A stretch of 64,000 nt of DNA from positions 28,374 through 92,373 of the forward strand of contig NZ_MBES01000002.1 of the NCBI RefSeq assembly GCF_001954195.1, written 5' to 3'. The notes beneath the pieces are model-generated. The model did no database searches. It was not told the origin of the DNA and worked only from the letters and a program-made list of their open reading frames with translations. The first letter of the stretch is position 1, and the number at the start of each line of letters is the position of its first letter. The position numbers and the translations under genes are program-made. This stretch comes from Mycobacterium sp. IS-1264 (GTDB lineage: Bacteria; Actinomycetota; Actinomycetes; Mycobacteriales; Mycobacteriaceae). This document shows, in pieces, positions 7,633 to 16,471 of this stretch.

Positions 7633-9089
7633 TGATCCGCCTTGCCGAGCGTGACCGGTACGGTGCGGCTGCCACCGCCGGGATCCTGGAAGGTCAGCGA
7701 CACTTTGTCGCCCGGTGCCTTGGACCGCACGGCGGCGACTAAGGCGTCGGCGTTGTTGATCGGGCGGTCGTCGACCTTGGTCACGGTCACGCCCTTGGGC
7801 ACTCCGGCGGTTGCGGCGGCGCCGCCCTGCACGACGTCGACGACCTTGGCGCCCGGGGTGGCCTTGTCACTGGTCACCTGGACGCCGAGCGAGGCATGGG
7901 TGGCCTTGCCGGTGCTGATCAACTCGTCGGCGATGCGCTTGGCCTGGTCGACCGGAATCGCGAAGCCAAGGCCGATCGATCCGCTCTGGGCGTCGGGTGA
8001 ATCGGCGCCCAGGGTGGCGATCGCCGAGTTGACGCCGACCAGTTGACCCTGCATGTTGACCAGCGCGCCGCCGGAGTTACCCGGGTTGATCGCGGCGTCG
8101 GTCTGAATCGCGTCCAGCACCGTGTTCTGGTTGCCCGACTCGCCGGTCGTCGATACCGGCCGGTTCATCGCGCTGATGATTCCGGTGGTCACCGTGCCCG
8201 ATAGGCCCAGCGGTGACCCGATCGCCACCACCGGCTGGCCTACCCTCAGGTCCGACGAGGAGCCCATCGAGATCGGTGTGAGCCCCGACGTGCCCTGCAC
8301 CCGGATCACGGCGATGTCGCTGGTGGGATCGGCGCCGAGCACTGTGAACGGTGCGGTGCGGCCGTCCGAGAAGGTCACCGTCGTCTTGGGCGGCGGACCG
8401 GCCGGTCCCCCGGGCCCGCCGGGGGCGTTCGGCGGCTTGGCCGCCGCGGCGACGACGTGGTTGTTCGTCAGGATCAGCCCATCGGCCGACAGGACGATGC
8501 CGGAGCCCTCTTCGGAGGCGCGGCCCATGTCCGTCTCCAACATGACGACGCTGGGCACCACCTTGGCGGCGACCTGTTCGACGGTGCCGGGCGGCATGTT
8601 CGCGGCCGGGATGCTGGGCGCGGCCCCCGGGATCAGCCCGGTGCCGCCGCCGCTCGCGGTGTGCGTGCCCAGCTCGACGACCGTGGCGGCGGCGCCGCCG
8701 ATACCCGCCGACACCACCGCGATCGCGACCGCCCCGACCGTCAATAGGCCCGCGCGCGAACGCTTCTGGGGTGGGGGTGGCATCGGGGGCAGCATCCCGA
8801 TCGGGCCGGTAGCGCCGGGAATCGGACCCGCACCCGTCCCGCCGGGTATCCGACCCGGCCCGGTGCCGCCGGGTATGGGGCCCGGCCCGGTTCCGCCGAA
8901 CGGTTCGTAGGGCTGACGGAACTGCGTGGTCTGCGTCGGCTGCGAAGGCTGCGAGGGCTGATAGCGCCAATCCAACTGCTGGTTGTACGGCGGCTGCTGC
9001 CCCTGGGCATAAGCGGGGGGCACAGGCTGATTAGGCGCGCGGTATCCCGGCTGCTGCGGCGGTGGCGAATACCTCGGGTCATTCGTCAT
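7629..9089 (-). CDS. pepD: HtrA-like serine protease PepD
   Basis: A 486-residue membrane-anchored HtrA protease. A Pro/Gln/Gly-rich cytoplasmic region (about 1-110) contains four near-repeats of GGTGPGPIP. A transmembrane helix follows (about 114-134), then a trypsin-like domain with His211 (TNNHVV), Asp258 (TSDIAVIRV) and Ser339 (NPGNSGGAL). A PDZ domain ends the protein (about 390-480). It degrades or chaperones misfolded extracytoplasmic proteins. In M. tuberculosis, PepD is controlled by MprA and in turn tunes MprAB/SigE signalling. It lies 73 bp after mprB on the same strand. Confidence 0.94.
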   Translation of the reverse strand: MTNDPRYSPPPQQPGYRAPNQPVPPAYAQGQQPPYNQQLDWRYQPSQPSQPTQTTQFRQPYEPFGGTGPGPIPGGTGPGRIPGGTGAGPIPGATGPIGMLPPMPPPPQKRSRAGLLTVGAVAIAVVSAGIGGAAATVVELGTHTASGGGTGLIPGAAPSIPAANMPPGTVEQVAAKVVPSVVMLETDMGRASEEGSGIVLSADGLILTNNHVVAAAAKPPNAPGGPGGPAGPPPKTTVTFSDGRTAPFTVLGADPTSDIAVIRVQGTSGLTPISMGSSSDLRVGQPVVAIGSPLGLSGTVTTGIISAMNRPVSTTGESGNQNTVLDAIQTDAAINPGNSGGALVNMQGQLVGVNSAIATLGADSPDAQSGSIGLGFAIPVDQAKRIADELISTGKATHASLGVQVTSDKATPGAKVVDVVQGGAAATAGVPKGVTVTKVDDRPINNADALVAAVRSKAPGDKVSLTFQDPGGGSRTVPVTLGKADQ

Positions 9090-9162
9090 GTCGCTAAGTC
9101 GCTCTTCCTCTAATTGGGCGTGTGTCGGCTCGACTTGGCTCGATTTCCAACAGTAACTGCAA

Positions 9163-10698
9163 CTACCTTGCCTGCGCCGACTGAGAGTCCACTGAGATAA
9201 CGTTCGCCGAACCCCGAGAGTTCGCGCCGTTGCCGGGGACCGTCACGGCGGAGTCGGTCGTGGCGTCGGAAGCGGGCGTGGGTTCCGTCGAAACCGGCAT
9301 CGGCCGGCCAGGCAGCAGCACGTAAATCGATGTTCCCGGCGGCTGTCCTCCCGAAACCGTGTCTTCGACGCGCAGTAACCCGCCGTGGTTGAGAACCACC
9401 TTCTTGACGATCGCCAGTCCCAACCCCGAACCGGGCATCGCCCTTGCCGTCGTCGACCGGTAGAACCGCTCGAAGACCAGGCGACGCTCGTGCGGCGGGA
9501 TCCCCGGCCCATGATCGGAGACCACGAGCTCGGCGTGCGACGGGTCCAGTTGGCGCATCGTGACACCGACATGACCGCCGGGCGGGCTCCACTTGGCCGC
9601 GTTGTCCATGAGGTTCAACGCCGCCCGTGACAGCCCGGCGGCATCGCCGTACACCTGCCACCCGATCACGTCGACGTCGAAGTGAATGTCGTTGCGCCGC
9701 CGCCTGACTCGCTCAAGGCTGCGATCGATGACCTCGGACATGTCGACGGTCTCGTGCACCACCTGGCCGGCGTCGTCCCGGGTCAGGTCCACCAAATCGC
9801 CCACCAGCGTGGACAATTCCTCGATCTGCGCGAGCACATCGGCCCGCAGATCGACCATCTCCTGCTCCGGCAGCCGCGGCGCCCCCGGTTCCATCGAGGC
9901 CATCAGCAGCTCGACGTTGGTGCGCAGCGAGGTCAGCGGGGTGCGCAATTCGTGGCCGGCGTCGGTGACCAACCGCGCCTGGCGTTCCCGCGACTCGGCC
10001 AACGCCCGCAGCATCAAGTTGAATGCCTCAGTGAGCCTTGCCAATTCGTCGCTGCCGAACACCGGGATGGGACGCAGGTCGTCGGTGCGTGCCACCCGCT
10101 CGGCCGCCTCGGTCAGCCGGGCCACCGGGCGCAGACCGGCGCGGGTGACCATTCCCCCGGCCACCGCGGCGACGGCGACACCGATCCCCCCGACGATCAG
10201 CAGCACCCACCGCAATTTGGTCATGACCGCTTCGGTCGGCTTGAGGCTCTTGGAGATCAGCAGCGAGCTGCCGTTGGGCAGGTGGATGGCCAGGATCCGT
10301 TGGTCGGAGGCGGTGCGCCGCGACATGAACAAATCACCGCGGATGACGGCCTTCTCGGCCGTGCCGACCGGTAGCGTCTGGCCGGGCTGGTTGGCGGTGT
10401 AGATCGAGTGGCCCGGGTTCACCAGCATCGCGTTGACATCGGAATAGGCGGTGCCCTCGATGGCCTTGCCGGGGTCGGCGGCCAGCGATCCGCTGGTGAT
10501 CAGCAGCTGCGCGCGGCTCTCCAATTGGTTGTCGATGTCGCTGTAGAGCGCCGCCGAGATCACCGCGTACACGGCGCATGCCATCAGCACGACGACCATC
10601 GCTACCATCGCCATCGCCAGCAGCATCACCCGCCAACGCAAGGACAACGAGCTGGTCGCTCGTAGCGGTGCGCCCCGGCGGTGGTGGAACCGGACCAT
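9163..10698 (-). CDS. mprB: Envelope-stress sensor histidine kinase MprB
   Basis: A 511-residue sensor kinase. The first transmembrane segment spans about 24-50, the extracytoplasmic sensor about 51-160 and the second helix about 163-183. A HAMP region follows, then the phosphoacceptor motif DAGHELRTPLTSL with His249. A HATPase domain has the N-box (LNLMDNAAKWS), DHGPGIPPHERRLVFERFYR and GSGLGLAIVKKV. The C-terminus is a Ser/Thr/Ala-rich tail. It phosphorylates MprA in response to envelope stress. The ATG overlaps the mprA stop by one base (TGATG), so translation is coupled. Confidence 0.95.
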   Translation of the reverse strand: MVRFHHRRGAPLRATSSLSLRWRVMLLAMAMVAMVVVLMACAVYAVISAALYSDIDNQLESRAQLLITSGSLAADPGKAIEGTAYSDVNAMLVNPGHSIYTANQPGQTLPVGTAEKAVIRGDLFMSRRTASDQRILAIHLPNGSSLLISKSLKPTEAVMTKLRWVLLIVGGIGVAVAAVAGGMVTRAGLRPVARLTEAAERVARTDDLRPIPVFGSDELARLTEAFNLMLRALAESRERQARLVTDAGHELRTPLTSLRTNVELLMASMEPGAPRLPEQEMVDLRADVLAQIEELSTLVGDLVDLTRDDAGQVVHETVDMSEVIDRSLERVRRRRNDIHFDVDVIGWQVYGDAAGLSRAALNLMDNAAKWSPPGGHVGVTMRQLDPSHAELVVSDHGPGIPPHERRLVFERFYRSTTARAMPGSGLGLAIVKKVVLNHGGLLRVEDTVSGGQPPGTSIYVLLPGRPMPVSTEPTPASDATTDSAVTVPGNGANSRGSANVISVDSQSAQAR

Positions 10699-11384
10699 CA
10701 GGGCGGCGTCTCCCGCAGGACGTAGCCAACCCCGCGCACCGTGTGGATCAGACGCGGCTCACCGTCGGCTTCGGTTTTGCGCCGCAGATAGCCCACGTAG
10801 ACCTCCAGCGCGTTGCCCGAGGTGGGGAAGTCGAATCCCCACACCTCCTCGAGGATGCGGCTGCGGGTGAGCACCCGGCGCGGATTGGCGATCAGCATTT
10901 CCAGCAAGGCGAATTCGGTGCGGGTCAGGCTGATTCGGCGTTGTCCGCGGGTGACCTCGCGGGTCAGCGGGTCCAGGGTCAGATCGGAGAACGTCATGGC
11001 AACCGACTCGGCGGCGTCGTCAGGCTTGGTCCGACGCAACAGCGCCCGCATGCGCGCCAACAGCTCTTCGAGAGCGAACGGCTTGGGCAGATAGTCATCG
11101 GCGCCGGCGTCCAGGCCGGCCACCCGCTCGGAGACCGAATCGCGCGCGGTGAGCACGAGGATGGGCAGGTCGTCACCGGTGCTGCGGAGTTGACGGCAGA
11201 CCTCGAGACCGTCCAGCCGCGGCATCATCACATCCAGAACGAGCGCGTCGGGCCGGTCGCTGGCAATCATGTGCAGGGCTTCGACCCCGTCATGGGCCAA
11301 CTCGACCGAGTATCCGTTGAACGACAGTGACCTGCGCAGCGACTCACGCACCGCGCGATCGTCGTCTACGACAAGAATCCGCAC
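10698..11384 (-). CDS. mprA: Response regulator MprA
   Basis: A 228-residue OmpR/PhoB-type regulator. The receiver domain (1-120) has the acidic pocket VVDDD and the phosphoacceptor in [12 protein letters not shown] (Asp51 in this numbering). A linker follows, and then a winged-helix DNA-binding domain with [16 protein letters not shown] and [14 protein letters not shown]. In M. tuberculosis MprA controls sigE, sigB, pepD and itself, and it is needed for persistence. It leads the run mprA-mprB-pepD-moaB2. A direct repeat with MprA-box geometry lies 24 bp upstream, so autoregulation is likely here too. Confidence 0.96.
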   Translation of the reverse strand: MRILVVDDDRAVRESLRRSLSFNGYSVELAHDGVEALHMIASDRPDALVLDVMMPRLDGLEVCRQLRSTGDDLPILVLTARDSVSERVAGLDAGADDYLPKPFALEELLARMRALLRRTKPDDAAESVAMTFSDLTLDPLTREVTRGQRRISLTRTEFALLEMLIANPRRVLTRSRILEEVWGFDFPTSGNALEVYVGYLRRKTEADGEPRLIHTVRGVGYVLRETPP

Positions 11385-11407
11385 GGCAACTAGTTTCGTC
11401 CTAGCGT

Positions 11408-11426
11408 CTGAGAGCGGCCTGAGAGG
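11408..11426. promoter_or_regulatory. MprA-box-like direct repeat
   Basis: CTGAGAGC-GGC-CTGAGAGG consists of two 8-bp direct repeats (7 of 8 identical) with a 3-bp spacer, 19 bp in total. This is the published geometry of the MprA box. Its position just upstream of mprA fits the known autoregulation of the operon. Confidence 0.75.
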
Positions 11427-11495
11427 CGCGCCGGTTTAGCCCGATCTCGTCACAGAGGTCACACCGGCATCTGCCCGGGAGGGGATGCCCTTTTT

Positions 11496-11551
11496 GCCCG
11501 CCTCAGCGCGACAACTGCGCTAGCCGCAGGAATTGTCGCTGTGAGGCGGGC
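11496..11551 (-). terminator. Long hairpin between rpmF and mprA
   Basis: GCCCGCCTCA pairs with TGAGGCGGGC, GCGACAA with TTGTCGC, and CTGCG with CGCAG around a 5-nt loop. In all there are 22 base pairs, with a 2x2 internal loop and a 3-nt bulge. It lies after the rpmF stop and before the mprA promoter and is the likely rpmF terminator. There is no U-run on the minus strand, which is common for mycobacterial terminators. Confidence 0.6.
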
Positions 11552-11624
11552 GAATCGTGTGGCTGCCGGGCCAGATACGCATGTGGCAGCTGTGACGGCG
11601 CGACATTGGCGGTCGCGAAAACCC

Positions 11625-11798
11625 CTAGCGCCGGTCGAGGTCGATCAGACCCAGGCGGGCCGCCTTGAGCAGCCGACGGGGCAATTTGTGCTGCTGACCT
11701 GCCACCGTCACGCTCACGAGCTCGGTCTTGGTGGCCTTCCACTGCGCGCGGCGGCTTCGGGTGTTCGCGCGCGACATCCTGCGCTTGGGTGTGGCCAT
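11625..11798 (-). CDS. rpmF: 50S ribosomal protein L32, cysteine-free form
   Basis: A 57-residue basic protein starting [17 protein letters not shown] and ending [16 protein letters not shown], typical of actinobacterial L32. The usual zinc-binding CxxC pairs are absent, so this is the zinc-independent form. The ATG is supported by AAGGAG about 12 nt upstream. It was too short for routine gene lists but reads unambiguously. It is a structural protein of the large ribosomal subunit near the peptidyl-transferase exit. Confidence 0.93.
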   Translation of the reverse strand: MATPKRRMSRANTRSRRAQWKATKTELVSVTVAGQQHKLPRRLLKAARLGLIDLDRR

Positions 11799-11981
11799 GG
11801 TCGGGCCTTACTCCTTGATCGGGGTTCGGGTCGGTCGGCCGAATGGCGACGATTGCCCATCAGAATAGTCGCTGGCCTGCTGGGCGCCAAAACGGCGGCC
11901 GCCGGAGCTTCCTGTCTTTCGGGAGCCGAGGCGGCCGGAGCATGCTGGTATTCACGCTGCTGTCGGCGTCCGGCTATGCTG

Positions 11982-11995
11982 ACCTACCGGTTGGT
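11982..11995. promoter_or_regulatory. Candidate operator of the AtuA/acc operon
   Basis: ACCTACC-GGTTGGT is a 14-bp near-palindrome (6 of 7 arm positions match) located 30 bp before the first gene of the operon. It is the size and position expected for a TetR-type repressor site. No regulator gene is adjacent, so its partner is unknown. Confidence 0.4.
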
Positions 11996-12025
11996 TGGCT
12001 CGATCCCATCGAAGGGAGTGTGTGC

Positions 12026-13729
12026 ATGGTCTCTCGCGCCGGCCCCGTCCGGATCGCGAACTGCTCGGGCTTCTACGGCGACCGGCTTTCGGCGATGCGC
12101 GAAATGCTCACCGGCGGCGACGTCGACTACCTGACCGGCGATTATCTGGCCGAGCTCACCATGCTCATCCTGGGCCGCGACCGGATGAAACACCCCGAAC
12201 GCGGCTATGCGAAGACCTTCCTGACCCAACTCGAGGACTGCCTCGGCGAGGCCTGCGACCGCGGAGTGCGCATCGTCGCCAACGCCGGCGGCCTCAACCC
12301 CGCCGGGCTCGCCGACGCCGTCCGCGCGCTGGCCGAGCGCCTCGGCATCGCGGCCCGGGTCGCCCACGTCGAGGGCGACGACCTGCAGCCGCGCGCGGCC
12401 GAGCTGGGGCTGGGCACGCCGCTGACCGCCAACGCCTACCTGGGCGCGTGGGGCATCGCCGACTGCCTCGCCGACGGGGCCGACGTCGTGGTCACCGGGC
12501 GGGTCACCGACGCCTCGGTGATCGTCGGGGCCGCCGCCGCGCATTTCGGCTGGGGCCGCACCGACTACAACGAACTCGCCGGCGCCGTGGTGGCGGGCCA
12601 CGTCATCGAGTGCGGCATCCAGGCCACCGGCGGCAACTACGCGTTCTTCACCGAAGTACCCGACCTGACCTACGCGGGCTTCCCCCTCGCCGAGGTCAAC
12701 GCCGACGGGTCGTCGGTGATCACCAAACACCCGGGAACCGGGGGCCTGGTGAGCGTCGACACCGTCACCGCCCAGCTGCTCTACGAGATCACCGGCGCCC
12801 GCTACGCCAACCCCGACGTGACAGCCCGGATGGACAGCGTCGAACTGTCCGCCGACGGTCCCGACCGGGTGCGGATCAGCGGCGTGCTCGGCGAGCCACC
12901 GCCGCCCACGCTGAAGGTATCGCTGAACAGCATCGGCGGGTTCCGCAACACCATGACGTTCGTGCTGACCGGACTGGACATCGAGGCCAAGGCCGACTTG
13001 GTGCGTCGCCAGCTCGAGGCCGCGCTCACAGTCAAACCCGCCGAACTGGAATGGACCCTGGCCCGCACCGACCACGCCGATGCCGACACCGAGGAAGCCG
13101 CCAGCGCGTTGCTGCGCTGCGTCGTCCGCGACCCCGATCCCGCCAACGTCGGACGTCAGTTCTCTTCGGCCGCAGTGGAATTGGCGCTCGCCAGCTATCC
13201 GGGATTCACCGTGACCGCACCGCCGGGAGACGGCCAGGTCTACGGCGTCTTCACGCCCGGCTATGTCGACGCGGCCCAGGTGCCGCACATCGCGGTGCAC
13301 GCCGACGGCAGTCGCACCGACATCGCCTGCGCCACTGAGACTTTGGAGCTGGCACCCGCGGATACCCCCCAGCTGCCCGACCGGTTGCCGGCCGGCCCGA
13401 CGCGACGGGTGCCGCTGGGCCGCATCGCGGGGGCGCGCAGCGGCGACAAGGGCGGCTCGGCGAACGTCGGCGTCTGGGTGCGCACCGACGAACAGTGGCG
13501 CTGGCTGGCCAACACCCTGACCGTCGAACTGTTCAAGGACCTGCTGCCCGAGGCGGCCGACTTCGACGTCACCCGCCATGTGCTGCCCAACCTGCGCGCG
13601 GTCAACTTCGTCGTCGACGGCATCCTGGGCCAGGGGGTCGCCTACCAAGCGCGCTTCGATCCTCAGGCCAAAGGACTGGGCGAATGGCTGCGCAGCCGCT
13701 ACGTCGACATCCCCGAAAGGCTGTTGTGA
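12026..13729 (+). CDS. AtuA-like (DUF1446) protein
   Basis: A 567-residue protein of the acyclic-terpene-utilisation AtuA family. The long N-terminal DUF1446 part starts RIANCSGFYGDR and contains IVANAGGLNP, DVVVTGRVTDASV and GGNYAFF. A C-terminal AtuA-specific domain begins near RIAGARSGDKGGSANVGVW. The biochemical function is not established. In Pseudomonas it is required for citronellol/geraniol degradation beside geranyl-CoA carboxylase genes. Here it heads an operon with a biotin-dependent carboxylase, two acyl-CoA dehydrogenases and a hydratase. I chose the ATG at 12026 because GAAGGGAG lies 7 nt upstream. It matches Rv0976c in place. Confidence 0.85.
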   Translation: MVSRAGPVRIANCSGFYGDRLSAMREMLTGGDVDYLTGDYLAELTMLILGRDRMKHPERGYAKTFLTQLEDCLGEACDRGVRIVANAGGLNPAGLADAVRALAERLGIAARVAHVEGDDLQPRAAELGLGTPLTANAYLGAWGIADCLADGADVVVTGRVTDASVIVGAAAAHFGWGRTDYNELAGAVVAGHVIECGIQATGGNYAFFTEVPDLTYAGFPLAEVNADGSSVITKHPGTGGLVSVDTVTAQLLYEITGARYANPDVTARMDSVELSADGPDRVRISGVLGEPPPPTLKVSLNSIGGFRNTMTFVLTGLDIEAKADLVRRQLEAALTVKPAELEWTLARTDHADADTEEAASALLRCVVRDPDPANVGRQFSSAAVELALASYPGFTVTAPPGDGQVYGVFTPGYVDAAQVPHIAVHADGSRTDIACATETLELAPADTPQLPDRLPAGPTRRVPLGRIAGARSGDKGGSANVGVWVRTDEQWRWLANTLTVELFKDLLPEAADFDVTRHVLPNLRAVNFVVDGILGQGVAYQARFDPQAKGLGEWLRSRYVDIPERLL

Positions 13730-14874
13730 ATATCTGGACCACGCCGGAGCGCGAACAATTGCGAAAGACGGTGCGCTCCTTCGCAGAACGCGAGATCCTG
13801 CCCAACGTCGACGAGTGGGAGCGCACTGGCGACCTGCCGCGCGAGCTACACCGTCGCGCCGGTGCGGCCGGCCTGCTGGGCGCCGGCTTTCCCGAGACGG
13901 TCGGGGGCGGAGGCGGGGACGGCGCCGACGCGGTGGTCATCTGCGAAGAAATGCATCAGGCCGGCACGCCCGGCGGCGTCTATGCGTCGCTGTTCACGTG
14001 CGGAATCGCGGTGCCGCACATGATCGCATCCGGCGACGAGCGGCTGATCGACGAGTTTGTCCGGCCTACCCTGGCCGGCGAGAAGATCGGATCGCTGGCC
14101 ATCACCGAGCCCGGCGGCGGTTCGGATGTGGGGCACCTGCGAACCAGCGCCGTGTTGGACGGCGACCACTACGTGGTCAACGGGGCCAAGACCTACATCA
14201 CCTCCGGAGTGCGCGCCGACTACGTCGTCACCGCGGTGCGCACCGGCGGTCCGGGCGCGGCCGGGGTCTCGCTGCTCCTGGTCGAGAAGGGCACACCCGG
14301 TTTCGAGGTAACCCGCAAGCTGGACAAGATGGGCTGGCGGTCCTCCGACACCGCCGAGCTGTCCTACACCGACGTGCGGGTGCCCCGGGCCAACCTGGTC
14401 GGCGCCGAGCACAGCGGATTCGCACAGATCGCCCAAGCGTTCGTCGCCGAGCGGATCGGCCTTGCCGCGCAGGCATATTCGAGCGCGCAGCGGTGTCTTG
14501 ACCTGACCGTGCAGTGGTGCCGCGATCGGGAGACGTTCGGTCGCCCGCTGATATCGCGCCAGTCGGTGCAGAACACGCTGGCCGAGATGGCCCGGCGCAT
14601 CGACGTCGCCCGCGTCTACTCACGCCACGTGGTCGAGCGCCAGTTGGCCGGCGAGACCAACCTGATTGCATCCGTGTGCTTCGCCAAGAACACGGCCGTC
14701 GAAGCCGGGGAATGGGTTGCCAACCAAGCCGTTCAGCTGTTCGGAGGCATGGGCTACATGGCCGAATCCGAAGTCGAACGCCAATACCGGGACATGAGGA
14801 TCCTGGGCATCGGCGGCGGAACCACCGAAATCCTCACCGCACTGGCCGCCAAGACCCTGGGATTCCAATCATGA
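13726..14874 (+). CDS. fadE13: Acyl-CoA dehydrogenase FadE13
   Basis: A 382-residue flavoprotein acyl-CoA dehydrogenase that would introduce an alpha-beta double bond into an acyl-CoA. It contains the FAD/substrate motifs LAITEPGGGSDV and NGAKTYITSG, the helix AERIGLAAQAYSSAQRCLD and the C-terminal GGMGYMAESEVERQYRDMRI and GGGTTEI. The GTG start overlaps the AtuA stop by 4 nt (GTGA). In the Atu pathway the equivalent enzyme oxidises citronellyl-CoA. The substrate here is unknown and could be any branched or short acyl-CoA. Confidence 0.9.
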   Translation: MNIWTTPEREQLRKTVRSFAEREILPNVDEWERTGDLPRELHRRAGAAGLLGAGFPETVGGGGGDGADAVVICEEMHQAGTPGGVYASLFTCGIAVPHMIASGDERLIDEFVRPTLAGEKIGSLAITEPGGGSDVGHLRTSAVLDGDHYVVNGAKTYITSGVRADYVVTAVRTGGPGAAGVSLLLVEKGTPGFEVTRKLDKMGWRSSDTAELSYTDVRVPRANLVGAEHSGFAQIAQAFVAERIGLAAQAYSSAQRCLDLTVQWCRDRETFGRPLISRQSVQNTLAEMARRIDVARVYSRHVVERQLAGETNLIASVCFAKNTAVEAGEWVANQAVQLFGGMGYMAESEVERQYRDMRILGIGGGTTEILTALAAKTLGFQS

Positions 14875-16466
14875 CGGTGTTGAAGTCCACCCTCGATCCG
14901 AAGGCCGACACCTACGCCGAGGCGGCGGCGGCGGCGAACACAAAGCTCGTCGAAATCGAGGCCGAGCTCGCCAAAGCGCTTGGGGGCGGCGGGCCCAAGT
15001 ACGTCGAGCGTCATCACGCCCGCGGCAAGCTGACCGCCCGGGAACGCATCGAGCTGCTCGTCGACCCGGACTCCCCGTTCCTGGAACTGAGCCCACTGGC
15101 CGCCTACGGCAGCGCCTTTCAGATCGGCGCCAGCACGGTCACCGGCATCGGCGCGGTGTCCGGCGTGGAGTGCATGATCGTCGCCAACGACCCGACGGTC
15201 AAAGGCGGCACCAGCAATCCGTGGACGCTGAAGAAGATCCTGCGGGCCAACCAGATTGCCTTCGAGAACCGCCTTCCCGTCATCTCGCTCGTCGAATCCG
15301 GCGGCGCGGACCTGCCCACGCAGAAGGAAATCTTCATCCCCGGCGGGCGGATGTTCCGGGATCTCACCCGGCTTTCGGCGGCCGGCATCCCCACCATCGC
15401 GCTGGTGTTCGGCAACTCCACCGCGGGCGGCGCCTACGTCCCCGGCATGTCCGACCACGTGGTCATGATCAAGGAGCGTTCGAAGGTCTTCCTGGCCGGT
15501 CCGCCGCTGGTGAAGATGGCCACCGGCGAGGAGTCCGACGACGAATCCCTGGGCGGTGCCGAAATGCATGCCCGCACATCGGGTTTGGCGGACTACTTCG
15601 CCGTCGACGAGCTGGACGCGCTGCGGATCGGGCGCCGCATCGTTGCCAGGCTCAATTGGGTCAAGCAGGGCCCGGCGCCCAGTCCCGTGACGGAGCCGCT
15701 GTTCGACGCCGAGGAGCTGATCGGCATCGTGCCGCCGGATCTGCGCATCCCCTTCGATCCGCGCGAGGTGATCGCCCGCATCGTCGACGGCTCCGAATTC
15801 GACGAATTCAAGGCCATGTACGGCTCGTCGCTGGTGACCGGCTGGGCGAGGCTGCACGGCTATCCGCTGGGCATCCTGGCCAACGCGCGCGGCGTGTTGT
15901 TCAGCGAGGAGTCGCAGAAGGCCACCCAGTTCATCCAGCTCGCCAACCGCTCGGACACGCCACTGTTGTTCCTGCACAACACCACCGGCTACATGGTGGG
16001 CAAGGACTACGAAGAAGGCGGCATGATCAAACACGGATCGATGATGATCAACGCCGTGTCGAATTCGACCGTCCCGCACATCTCGCTGCTGATCGGCGCG
16101 TCCTACGGCGCCGGGCACTACGGCATGTGCGGGCGGGCCTACGATCCCCGGTTCCTGTTCGCCTGGCCGAGCGCCAAGGCCGCGGTGATGGGCGGCGCCC
16201 AGCTCTCGGGTGTGCTGTCGATCGTGGCGCGCGCGGCCGCCCAGGCCCGCGGGGATCAGGTCGACGAGGAAGCCGATGCGGCCATGCGGGCCGCCGTCGA
16301 GGGGCAGATCGAGGCCGAGTCGCTGCCGTTAGTGCTGTCCGGGATGCTCTACGACGACGGCGTTATCGACCCGCGGGACACCCGCACGGTACTGGGAATG
16401 TGTTTGTCCGCCATCGCCAATGGCCCGATCAAAGGGACGTCGAACTTCGGCGTCTTCCGGATGTGA
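14871..16466 (+). CDS. accD2: Acyl-CoA carboxylase carboxyltransferase subunit AccD2
   Basis: A 531-residue beta subunit of a biotin-dependent acyl-CoA carboxylase. The two crotonase-like halves are complete. The first carries RERIELLVDPDSPFLEL, and the middle has VFGNSTAGGAYVPGMSDHVV. The second carries FLHNTTGYMVGKDYEEGG and GASYGAGHYGMCGRAYDP, which form the oxyanion-hole regions. Sequence resembles methylcrotonyl/geranyl-CoA carboxylase beta subunits more than propionyl-CoA ones. The ATG overlaps the fadE13 stop (ATGA). The alpha subunit is the next gene. Confidence 0.92.
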   Translation: MTVLKSTLDPKADTYAEAAAAANTKLVEIEAELAKALGGGGPKYVERHHARGKLTARERIELLVDPDSPFLELSPLAAYGSAFQIGASTVTGIGAVSGVECMIVANDPTVKGGTSNPWTLKKILRANQIAFENRLPVISLVESGGADLPTQKEIFIPGGRMFRDLTRLSAAGIPTIALVFGNSTAGGAYVPGMSDHVVMIKERSKVFLAGPPLVKMATGEESDDESLGGAEMHARTSGLADYFAVDELDALRIGRRIVARLNWVKQGPAPSPVTEPLFDAEELIGIVPPDLRIPFDPREVIARIVDGSEFDEFKAMYGSSLVTGWARLHGYPLGILANARGVLFSEESQKATQFIQLANRSDTPLLFLHNTTGYMVGKDYEEGGMIKHGSMMINAVSNSTVPHISLLIGASYGAGHYGMCGRAYDPRFLFAWPSAKAAVMGGAQLSGVLSIVARAAAQARGDQVDEEADAAMRAAVEGQIEAESLPLVLSGMLYDDGVIDPRDTRTVLGMCLSAIANGPIKGTSNFGVFRM

Positions 16467-16471
16467 GCCTG

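Noticed and set aside
15170..16471. Extension of AccA2 upstream to give a 1095-residue protein
   Set aside because: The added part is Arg/Gly-rich shadow of accD2. The biotin-carboxylase N-terminus begins at 16472.
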